From the NCBI RefSeq assembly GCF_000203815.1, contig NW_004457695.1, forward strand, positions 2,416,054 through 2,480,053: a stretch of DNA of 64,000 nt. The letters run 5' to 3'. Positions 47,275 to 58,300 of the stretch are shown piece after piece. The notes beneath the pieces are model-generated. The model had not been told where the DNA came from, made no database searches, and worked only from the letters and a program-made list of their open reading frames with translations. Positions within the stretch are counted from its first letter, which is position 1, and every line of letters starts with the position of its first letter. Made by a program: the position numbers and the translations under genes. The stretch is from Cavenderia fasciculata (Eukaryota; Evosea; Eumycetozoa; Acytosteliales; Cavenderiaceae).

Positions 47275-48126
47275 ATGGATATAGAATTCAAATTTACACC
47301 TGTATTAAAGAGTGCAGTTGATAGAGTCATCATTCATAGTCAAACATTGGGTATTGACAAGGAGCAATTAGCGCTACTCGAAAGTTTCATAAAGCATTCA
47401 AAACCGGGCATACCATATGCTCTCATTAAACAAATATCAACATACTTGAAACAAATATACAATACAACAACTAATAATACTACCGAGAATGAAAAGAAAC
47501 AAGACAACAACAACAATCCACCATGTTATTTACAAGATTTATTAAAAGGTTCAACTGTTTACATTCAACCTAAACCAATTGTTCAAGTATGTTATCGTAG
47601 CTTATTAATTGTATTCTTGAATGAGGAACTAATTAGATCTATTGTCTATTTATTTATATAGGAATCAGCAGAGATAACAGCAAAGAGAATATACTTACAA
47701 AACAAATTAGAGAATCAAAGATATGATAAGATGACAAAGAATGTTGGTGTAAAGCAAGAAGAGGATCCAATGGAGTTGGGTGATTTCCGTTCGCAATTGT
47801 CGATCGGTGTCAATATATTGGTCACCTTTTTCACATTGTTGGCATGTGGTCTGTTTGTTGGTGGCAAGTATTGGGACAGTTATCTCATTGGTCTTGCTTT
47901 TGGACTTGGATGTGGCATTGCTGGTGTCGCTGTTGAAACATGGCTCTACGTTATCAAATCCACTGAATCACAAATGAAAAAGACAAAGGATGACAAACTA
48001 GACGCTAGAAAGAAGTTTATCGAAATTAGAAAGATAACAAGAGAGATTAAGAAATCAAATGAGAAACCTTTATTAACTGCTGCTGCCGATTCGCCGTTGG
48101 ATGAGCACGCCATTGCATTCTCCTAA
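47275..48126 (+). CDS. V-ATPase assembly factor, Vma12/TMEM199-like
   Basis: ER-membrane factor needed to assemble the Vo sector of the V-ATPase. Exons 47275-47586 and 47662-48126, about 258 residues. The N-terminal half is soluble (AVDRVIIHSQTLGIDKEQLALL) and contains the YLQDLLKGSTVYIQP segment. The junction restores QESAEITAKRIYLQNKL followed by NQRYDKMTKNV, which corresponds to the Vma12 signature NxxYxxMTxNV. Two transmembrane helices follow (LSIGVNILVTFFTLLACGLFVG and the Gly-rich SYLIGLAFGLGCGIAGVAVE), then a basic, cytosolic tail. The architecture and motif together support the call. It lies 35 kb from the gene for subunit C of the same enzyme. Confidence 0.88.
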
Positions 48127-48433
48127 ACTAAACAAACAAACAAAAGTAAGGGAGGTTTAAATAATATTAAATATTAAATATTATTAATAATAAATAATTT
48201 ATTCTCAAATAAGAATAATAATTTAGAATATATATGTCATTTATATATACATAGTTCTAAATTATGCATTATTTATATTTATTATTTATTATTTATATTT
48301 ATTTTATGGATTGAAGAAAACTCCAAAGTCTCAAAAGAAATGAAAATAAGTTTTGATATTGTCCTATTCATTTTATTACTCTCGATCGAAGGTGATAAAT
48401 AATATATACTACTACAAACATACATACAATATA
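48127..48433. other. Intergenic DNA, no gene seen
   Basis: AT-rich spacer upstream of the DDX46 gene, with several TAAT/ATTTA runs. No coding frame. Confidence 0.5.
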
Positions 48434-51400
48434 ATGGACCACTCTGAAGTTGGAAAGAGAAAGAGAGGAGGCGAAGAGGAACAAGGAGGAGGAGGTAGAC
48501 AGATGGACAGAGACAACAGGGATTATGGTCGAGGAGGATCATATGACAGAGGAGGTAGAGGTGGAGGTGGTGATCGTTACTATAATAATAATGATCGTAG
48601 AGGAGGAGGATACTATGACGATAGATCATATAATAATAATAGACGCTATGAAGATAGACAACAACCATATCGTGGTGGCGGTGGAGGATACTATGATGAC
48701 AGAGATAGAAGAGATTATAATAGAGGAGGAGGATACCATGACAACCGTGATAATAGAGATAGAAGAGATTATAACGATCATTACAACAACAGTAATAATA
48801 ATAGATACAACAACAACAATGACAATAGACAACAATCATCTAGAGATGGTAGAGACAATAATAATAACAACTCGAATCAACAATCACCACCATTACAACC
48901 AGCAGTAGTATTACCAGTAGTACCACCAAAAGATCCAGAACAATTGGAAAGAGAAAGGGAAGAGGAACGAAAACGTGAACAAGAAAAGTTGGAAGAAGAG
49001 ATGAGAAAGCGTCGTGAAAAGGTGGAACAATGGAGAAAGGAGAAGTTGGCAGCTGAAGAAACAAAGCAAACATCTGCAGATGTCACATCTATGCCTCCTC
49101 CAACAGCCGTTGCAGCAGCTGGAGCAGCGGCACCACCAACAAGCAAATGGAATTTGGAAGATGAAGATCAAGAAGATACAAATGCAGCAGCAGCAGCCGC
49201 AGCCGCAGCAGCAGCGGCAAAAGCAGCGGCAGCAGCATCATCAAAAATGGAAGAAGACGATGAAGATCCTCTCGACGCATATATGAATCAACTTGCCAAA
49301 AAAGAATACCAACAAACACAACAAAAACAAGAACAAATCAAACAACAAAATGAACAATTACAAGAACAACTTAAACAACAACAAGAAAAGAATGAAAATG
49401 GTGATAATACAACAACTGTTGCAATGGATACAGCTGCTGCATCTCCACCAATCAAAACAACAATTACTATTGGACCTATATCAATACCAAAGGGTGAAGT
49501 TTTAGGAAATGATGGTGAATTGGATGGTGAAGAGGAAGAAGACGATGATGAAGGAATAGAAAATGGTGAAGAAAAGGAAGTTAAAAAAGGAAAGAAAGAG
49601 ATCTTGTCAACTGATCATTCAAAAGAGGATTATATCGAATTCCAAAAAGACTTTTATGTCGAAGTGCCAACACTATCAAATATGACAGAAACTGAAGTCA
49701 AAGACTATCGTTATGAATTGGGTGTTAAAATAACTGGAAAGAATTGTCCAAAACCAATTCAAACTTGGGCTCAATGTGGTTTATCTGATAAAATGTATGT
49801 AAATATATAGATAAAAAAGAGATAGAGATAATAATAATAATACAAAGATATATTAATATTTATTTTATTCTTTTTATTTATTTTTTTGTTTAGACATGCA
49901 TTACTTAAAAAATATAATTATGAAAAACCAACAACTATTCAAGCACAAACGATTCCAGCAATTATGAGTGGACGTGATATGATTGGTATTGCAAGAACTG
50001 GGTCTGGTAAGACATTGGCTTTTCTATTGCCAATGTTTAGACATGTCATGGCACAGGAGAAACCAAAGCAAGGCGAGGGTATGGTCGGACTGATCATGTC
50101 GCCAACTCGTGAATTGGCATTGCAAATCTACAGTGAATGCAAAAAGTTTAGCAAGATATTGGGATTGCGAGTGTGCTGTGTGTATGGTGGTGCCAACATT
50201 GGTGAACAGATTGCTGATCTAAAGAGAGGTGCTGATATTGTAGTGTGCACACCTGGACGTATGATTGATATTTTGTGCGCCAATAATAAGCGTATTACCA
50301 ATCTCAAGCGTGTGTCATTCCTCGTGTTGGATGAAGCCGATCGTATGTTTGACCTTGGGTTTGGTCCACAGATCATGTGTGTCATTGATAATGTGCGACC
50401 GGATCGTCAGACGGTCATGTTTAGCGCTACTTTTCCCTTCAAGGTGGAGCAAGTGGCGAGAAAGATTCTGACACGTCCACTCGAGGTGATTGCCGGCGGC
50501 CGAAGCATTGTGTGCAGCGATGTCGAGCAGGTGGTCGAAGTGCGACCTGAAGAGACGCGTGTCAGACGTCTTCTAGAGCTGCTGTCGGCGTGGTACCACA
50601 AAGGCCAGATCCTCATCTTTACCAACAAACAAGACACGACCGACAATTTGTACAAAAACCTAAGTATCGCCGGCTACCAGTGTCTGTCGCTACACGGCAG
50701 CAAGGACCAGACCGATCGTGACGAGACCATCTCGGACTTTAAGTCAAAGGCCAAGACCATCCTCATTGCCACACCGTTGGCGTCGCGTGGGCTCGACGTC
50801 AAGGACCTCAACCTGGTCGTCAACTTTGACTGTCCCGATCACTTGGAAGACTACGTGCACCGTGTCGGAAGAACGGGGCGTGCGGGCAACAAGGGCACCG
50901 CATACACCTTTATCACACCCGAAGAGGAGCGGTTCGCGCCGAGTATCGCCAAAGCGCTCGAGCAGTCGGGCTCCAAGGTGCCCGATGAGCTCACCAAGCT
51001 CTGCTCCGACTACCAAAAGAAACGGTCCGAGGGCAAGGAAGTGCTCGTTGCCGGCAGCGGTTTCCTCGGTCGTGGACACAAGTTTGATGCAGCTGAAGAG
51101 GCCAAAAAGAAGGAAGAGAGAAAGAAACAACGTCGTGCATATGGTATCGATGAGGATGAGGATGAAGATGAGACTAAACCAACTCTTGAAGAGGTTGCTA
51201 CTCCCCCTCCCACTGCATCTACAACCGACTCGCCAACCGGTGCTACAACATCGACCACATCGCCAACTGGCACGACTGCTACCACCACTACGACAGCAGC
51301 AACCGATACAACAAGCACGGTTTTGGGAACCGACCCAACCATGTCTGCTGGTCAACAAGCACTGTCACAAATTTTCGGAGGCAATGCGCCACAGATGAAG

Positions 51401-51811
51401 GCAGAGGATGCCATCAAAGCACTCCAACTCGCAGCTGCTCAGAAAGCACAGAAAATGCAACAAGTTGCTCAATTGGCAGCAGCACAGGCAGCAGCATTGG
51501 TCAATGCCAACTCACCCGCCTCCTTTAACGATGATCTTGAAATCAACGACTACTCACAACAAGCACGTTGGAAGGTCACTCACAAAGACTCGTTACTTCA
51601 CATTACAGAAATGACCCAAACTGCCATCACCACCAAAGGTACTTTCTTCCCACCCGGCAAAACAGTACCAGCCGGAGAAAAGAAATTGTATCTCTTTATC
51701 GAAGGTCCATCAGACGCCCAAGTTAGAACTGCAAAGACTGAAATCAAAAAGATTCTAGAAGAAGTTCATCTTATTTCTCATAATGAGAAAGGAAAATATT
51801 CTGTCTTTTAA
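48434..51811 (+). CDS. ddx46: DEAD-box RNA helicase DDX46/Prp5
   Basis: ATPase that promotes U2 snRNP binding at the branch site during pre-spliceosome formation. Exons 48434-49794 and 49894-51811, about 1092 residues. The N-terminus (MDHSEVGKRKRGG) leads into an Arg/Gly/Asp/Tyr-rich region, then a Glu/Lys-rich helical part, a poly-Ala run and Gln/Glu-rich segments. Prp5-specific sequence precedes the helicase (EFQKDFYVEVPTLSNMTETE). Motifs: Q motif (KPTTIQAQTIP), ARTGSGKT, PTRELALQI, TPGRMIDIL, DEADRMFDLGF, SATF, TPLASRGLD and HRVGRTGRAG. A Thr/Ala-rich linker and a DDX46-type C-terminal domain (DDLEINDYSQQARWKVT to the end) follow. The core is less AT-biased than the flanks. The gene is complete. 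Confidence 0.95.
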
Positions 51812-52230
51812 AATCAAACAAAGAGACAAGAGAATCATTGGTATAAATCAATTATATTATTTATAAATATCAAAAGATTTAAACAATAAATGTGATAAAG
51901 ATGGTGTTAACATTCCTGGTACCAGGAATGTCCTGAAAACTTAAAAACAAAATTGATGAAACGACACCTATACGGATGACACTTTTGATTGGTGAAAACA
52001 ACACCATTGTTAGGTGAAAAAACACGAGAAAACAATCCTATCTCCTCTCGTGCTTTGCAACACCCACACATTCACACTTTATTCATTCGAAAAAAAATTA
52101 ATATTATTATATTATTGTTGGTGTTTAAATTTGATAGCAATTCAATTGTTTTATTTTATTCCCAAATAAATATATTGCTTCATTCTTCTTGACAAACAAA
52201 TAAAAAAGAGAATAATACTATGTGAATACA
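51812..52230. other. Intergenic DNA with palindrome
   Basis: Spacer between the helicase and the F-box-like gene. It contains the 22-bp palindrome at 51910-51931 and an otherwise AT-rich promoter. No coding frame. Confidence 0.5.
51910..51931. repeat. 22-bp perfect palindrome
   Basis: ACATTCCTGGT followed directly by its reverse complement ACCAGGAATGT, with no loop. It lies about 100 bases after the helicase stop and about 300 before the next start. It could be a protein-binding site or the foldback of a 3' end signal. Confidence 0.7.
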
Positions 52231-54425
52231 ATGATAGCTAGTCCAACTACCAATTCACCTATCCAATCATCTCCACCATCTTATCTAATGGAGATGATTA
52301 AAGTCGTCAACATTTCACCTAGAAAGAATAACAACAGTAGTAGTAGTAATAATAGTAATAATAGTAGTACCAGTAATAGTTTCAACAATAATAATAATAG
52401 ATTACCTCATATTTTAGAATACAAAATATTAGATCACTTTTGGAATGATACAATTGTAACTGATAGTTCATTGTTTAGTGATAACAATAATCAAAATCAA
52501 AATCAACAAACAACTAGGAATAATAATAATAATAATAATAGACCTCTAACTGAAATAATAATTCATTCAAGTAAAAAAGATTTAATGGATAGTTCATTGG
52601 TTTGTTGGAGATGGTTTAATCATTTATATAAATTATATAGTACATCTCCTTCTTTTGTTTATGGTGATGAATTATTTTTAGATGAGTCAACCAATAATAC
52701 AAATAATAATAATAATACAAATATAAATACAAATAACAATTTATTTAATCAATCATGTAAATTTAAACATTATAGAATTGATCATTATTGTGATCAATTT
52801 ACCGACGATTCACTTGTACATTTCAACGATGACCAAAGAAAACATTTGTTTTCTAATTTAACCAAACTCGATATATTCAACTACCTCTTCTTTGATGGGT
52901 TAAAGATGCCAAATGGAAGAAGGTCACTACCCGAGGGCTACGCTAAAAAGAAGGCGTCATCGAGTAAATTGATCAATGGTGCTGGAACTGACAGTATCAT
53001 CCTATTCAAAGCTAATTTGGCAAAAGTGATTGGAGATATGGGCAAGCCATTACAATCGATTAGTTATATACACGACAAGGAGTATCTTGATCAAACATTG
53101 GCTCAAATGATCAACGAACCAAAATGCTACCAACAACTACAAAACTTATTTGTATTTGCATTGTTGCCATCAGACATGGTGATTGAAAAGGTGGAATCGT
53201 TTATTCGATTGGCATCAAATACTCTTACTAAATTGGTTGTAGCACTTTGGATACCGATCGACAAGGTTGAAGCGATTCTTCAACTAAACTTTCCACATCT
53301 CTTGGAACTTGGGTTTGGCAAACATGACTTGTTCAGATTCCCCTTTAAATTGGTGAATCGACATGCAGCACTTCATACCTTTTCATTTCATTCTCAACAA
53401 GACTATAGAGGTAGTGTGTCGGGTGGATTAATAGACTTTTTCAATACTACAACGATCGAGTTTCTCAAAACTCCCATGTTGCATGCTTCCGAATACGACT
53501 GTCTCGTCAACAACAAGGCAATCAAAAAGTGGGAAATGTCAACTCTATTCTCCAACGGACAGACCTATGGATTCAAACCATCACATCTCCAATACCTATC
53601 ACTCAAGATATACTATCCAACCGTGTCGATCAGCTTCAATATATCCAACCCTAACAACTCACCAACACAACTCACCTGTTTAATGGTAGAAACAAGTCCA
53701 GATTCCATACCAAATCTCTTGTCATTCCTACCACTCTGTAAATCTCTAGAAACTCTTTCAATTAAAACATATATAGAAAATAGAAAGAAGAAATCTCTAA
53801 AATCAACTCCTTTTCAAAATATGGTAAATATTAAAACAAAACAAAAAAAACGAACAATAATAATATGATTATTAATTTGACAAACTCTTCTGTTTATTTA
53901 TAGATTGGAGATAAAACATTTTTTGATTTGCTTTTAGATTATATTCCATCGTTGAGGTTATTACATATGGATAGACATTCATTTGATCTACCATTATTTA
54001 ATAACCTTGAATCATTTTTTGGCAATCATAAAGAAATCCAAGTTGTAACATTTGATTTTATTTCCAACGATAGTATTCCATCGGAAATTCAATCGAAATT
54101 GTATCATCCATATTTTAGAATTATAGTACAAACAAAATTTAAATATACTTTTAAAAAAGAACCTATTACTACTTTACCTAATCCATTCATTCAACAACCT
54201 CAACAACAACAACAACAACAACAACAAAATATAATTGAGGATAATAATAATAATAATAATATTAATAATATAAATAATGTTTCATCTCCGTCATCATCAC
54301 CACTACTTTTAGTTGATATTAATGGAAATGGTAATACTTCTCCTCCACCCTCCCCTCCCCCTACTCCTCCTTCTACTCCTACACCTGCTTCACAAACACA
54401 AAGTTCAAAATGTATTATACAATAA
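52231..54425 (+). CDS. F-box/LRR-like dictyostelid protein
   Basis: Exons 52231-53823 and 53904-54425, about 704 residues; the ATG at 52231 is chosen because the upstream in-frame codons have no other ATG. After an Asn/Ser-rich start there is a degenerate F-box-like block (LPHILEYKILDHFWND, then DLMDSSLVCWRWFNHLYKL), and then irregular leucine-rich segments of the kind found in dictyostelid FNIP/LRR-type proteins (LTKLDIFNYLF, LQNLFVFALLPSDM, LQYLSLKIYYP, SLETLSIKTYI, LPSLRLLHMDRH). The C-terminus is Gln/Asn/Pro-rich and ends KCIIQ, a C-terminal CaaX-like sequence (Cys-Ile-Ile-Gln). A role as a ubiquitin-ligase adaptor is an inference from the F-box-like motif. Confidence 0.75.
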
Positions 54426-55379
54426 AATTAAATTTTGTCCTTGTCTCTTTTTATTTATTTATTAAATGTACAAAAGTATGAATGTTTGTAAATCTTTAAC
54501 CATTTTTAATTAAATAAATATGTTTATTAAACAATGTGACAGGTGGACTCAAGCTGCCTGTCTGTACTACTATACATTAAATAGTTATGAATTGATCAAC
54601 TCCTACCCACTTTTTCCTACCTCATTCTTAGTAATAATAATAATAATAATATAAATAGTGATTCATCTTCTCCATCTCCCCTGTCTTCTCTTCGAATGGA
54701 CTGACAATTTAAAGATGGTTGTATTACCTTTTTTAATCAAAAAAGAAAAAATTAAAAAAAATCGACCATTTTATGTATTCATACATTGACACTTTCAGTT
54801 GTTTGTTTCGATAATTCATCATCCATCACGTGTACATTAATCAATTCTTAACTATATTTTAACCATGGTGTATTACATAGTTAGAGAGAGTTAAGTTACT
54901 CTATGCAGATTCAATTATCTATTCAACCAGATTTCTTATTAATACAAATATGAATGAATCTACAATAATACGTCACCAGACAGCAAATACTCTCTAGTTT
55001 TGAGATAGATTAAAAAAAAATGGAAAAGAATAAATATAAGTATAAGCTCTCTTTAGCTGGACTAGCACCAAGTTTATATGTGTACATTCATATACAGATA
55101 TCTATGTATAGATCTATCGCAAGATCGACCTCTCAAGATAAAGAAAGAGTATGTATAACCCTACCCAATCATCTATATATACATGACCGCGATCAAAAAT
55201 AATAGTAAGAACAATTATAACATCAATAATATCAAAAATATTATTAGTAACAATTAAAATTGTTACTACAACAATAATAATAATAATAAATTACAACAAC
55301 AACAACAACCTTAAACAACATTCTAAAACATTTCTAAAACAATAATCTAAAACATTCTTTTATTCTCTCCAAATTTGCA
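54426..55379. other. Intergenic DNA upstream of the second polyketide synthase
   Basis: AT-rich spacer. It contains short inverted repeats (two hairpins at 55225-55267), an AAT repeat near 54632-54650 and a CAACAA run before the synthase ATG. A 60-codon frame at 55020-55202 has no supporting features. Confidence 0.5.
55225..55267. repeat. Two adjacent hairpins upstream of the second polyketide synthase
   Basis: AATAATAT (55225-55232) pairs with ATATTATT (55238-55245). Directly after it AGTAACAATT (55246-55255) pairs with AATTGTTACT (55258-55267). Together the 43 bases can form two back-to-back stem-loops about 115 bases before the start codon. Confidence 0.6.
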
Positions 55380-58300
55380 ATGAATCAGAAATTTAAACAA
55401 CAAGATGATATCGCAATTGTCGGTATTGGGTGCAGATTACCTGGTGGCTCAAGAACACCACAACAATTCTACGATCAGTTACTCCAAGGTCTTGATGGTA
55501 TCACAACGTCGACACCAGACAGATGGTCGAAATCATTCAGTGATCAGAATTTCATTAACACTGACAACCAATAATAATTATTTTTTTTTAAATCCGATCA
55601 CACTACTTTTGATACTCTCACATATATACTTTCAAACCAAATTAAATAAAACTTTATCGATATCATTTGTTTCCTACTCGACGATATGATGGATCCTCGG
55701 TGGTTTCTTGGACATGAAAGAATGGACTCATTTCGACCGTCACTTCTTTATGTCACTCACTGCCGAATCTCAAGTGCTGGAGCCTCAAATACGTCTCTTT
55801 TACACCATTGTTTGGGAGGCTTTGGAAGATGCTCGAATTGATCCAGCATCAATGAGAGGCTCCAATACATCGGTATTCATCGGTCAGATGTTTGAATCTA
55901 ATTCTCCAATGCAAACACACGACATCACAACGATGAAGCCGATTCTCAGGGCCGGCAGGTCAGACACTGCGCTCGGGGTAGCCTACCAATATGACTTTCG
56001 TGGTCCTGCCTACTCGATAGACACTGCTTGCTCGTCATCGCTGGTTGGAATTCTCCAAGGAATCGAAACCATTCAAAATGGTGAAAGTGACGTTTCGATC
56101 TGTGGAGGCATGAACTGTTTCATCGAGCCAACCGTCTCTATCCACTTTTCTCAGACCGGATTGGTTGGAAAGGGTGGCAAATGCGCTTCGTTTGACTCAT
56201 CAGCCGATGGATATGTTCGTAGTGAAGGTGTTGGTGTAGTTGTTCTCAAGAAACTATCAAAGGCTATCGAGGATAATGACAATATATATTGCGTCATCAA
56301 AGGTGGTAATTGCAATGCCGATGGTAACTTTGAAAAGACATCCCCAACTGCTCCATCACACGCTGCACAACAAGTCAACACTAAAACAGCACTTGCCAAG
56401 ACAGGACTATCGCCATCTGACATTTACTATGTCGAATGTCATGGAACGGGAACACCCATAGGTGATCCACTAGAAGTACAAGGTATAGCAGGTGTATTTG
56501 GTCAGTCACACACCAAAGAACAACCACTCCGAATTGGTTCGGTTAAAAGTAACATTGGTCATACTGAGAGTACGGCCGGTGTTGCTTCGATCATTAAATG
56601 TGCAATGATGCTAAAGAATAGAATGCTCATCAAGAATATCAACTTTAAAGAATTAAACCCAAAGATTGATCTGTTGGATGGTAAAATCAAGATTGTATTG
56701 GAGAATGAACCTTTACCAGATAGAATCATTCGAATGGGAATTAATTCATTTGGATTGACCGGTTCAAATTCTCATATCATTATTGAAGAATTTAAATGTC
56801 AAAATAATTCAAATAATGATTCAAATGGTAACTATATTAGTATAATATATTCTTAAATATTCTAGTTTTAATTAATTTAATTTAATTTAATTTAATTTAA
56901 TTTAATTTAGATTCTTCTTCTTTAGTTTTAGATTATTTAATTCCATTTTCAGCAAATAGTCAGAAATCATTGGATTCATATGTTGATATGATCAAGAATA
57001 ATGTTGATTCATATCGAAACAAAATGTCATTTGAAGATTTTGTTAGACATCAATCACAATCGACCAATCATCCAGTTTGTAAAAAGTTGATTGTTGCCAA
57101 AGATTGGGATTCTTTTGAATCAGCAGCTACACTAGTCTATGAAAAACAACAATCCTTTGTTTCAAGCATGTCTCAATTAAATAAGGCAGTAACCAAACCA
57201 ATTGTAATGGTATTTTGTGGTCAAGGAGCACAATGGAGTGGTATGGGTGATCAACTATACCACCATTACAAAGTATTCCGTGACTCGGTTGACCATGTCG
57301 ATCAATTACTCTATCAACACTATCAATATTCAATCATGGCTCAACTCAGACAAAGCAATGAAAAAGATATTCACCATCCAATTCTTGCTCAACCATCAAC
57401 CTTTATCATTCAAGTAGCTTTGGTTAAATTATATCAATCTTTTGGAATTGTTCCATCAATCGTTGTTGGTCATAGGTAGGAAGAAAATGAATAATATTAA
57501 TTTAACAAATTAAATGATTGATATATTATTAACATCATATTATATTTTTATTTTTATAGTTTTGGAGATATAACGGCAGCATGGTGTTCAGGAATTATAT
57601 CTTTGGAAGAAGCTTCAAGAATAGTTTATCTTAGAAGTGTAGCTCAAAATATGACTATTGGAAGTGGAAGAATGTTGGCAGTATCATTGACATTTGATAC
57701 ATTCAAAGAGAGATTCCAACAACAATTACATAAGCCATCACAATATGACTCTATTGAATTGGCATGCTATAATTCGGTTGATTCAATTGTATTGGCAGGT
57801 GATGAGGAGCAACTCGAACCAATCAACCAACAACTCAAGAATGATAATATATTTAGTGCATTCCTCGGAACACCATGTGCATTCCACTCAACAAAACAAG
57901 AATCAACAAAAGAGTTTATATTTAATCATTTGGATAATAATATTAAATATGAATGTGATCGACCAACGATTCCATACTTTTCAACAACCACATCACAATT
58001 AATCAAATCATCATCTGAATTTAATGCACAATACATTTATGATAATCTTAGACAACCAGTATTATTCCAACAATCAATTAATAATATCATAGACTATACA
58101 AAGAACAATGGTCCTTTGCAGGAATATATTTATTTAGAGATTGCACCACATTCAACTCTATCATTCTATTTGAAAGCATTATTATCATCATCACAACAAA
58201 AAGCAGCAACCATTTTATCACCATTGAATAGAAAAAAGGATCAGGTTGAATCAATTCAATCATGTCTATCGCAACTCTATTTTAATGACGCCAGCGTTGA

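Noticed and set aside
48282-48839. Minus-strand frame of 185 codons rich in Tyr, His and Leu
   Set aside because: Complement of the Arg/Gly/Asp/Tyr-rich start of the DDX46 gene.
55020-55202. Open frame of 60 codons upstream of the second polyketide synthase
   Set aside because: No recognisable features, composition like the surrounding spacer.
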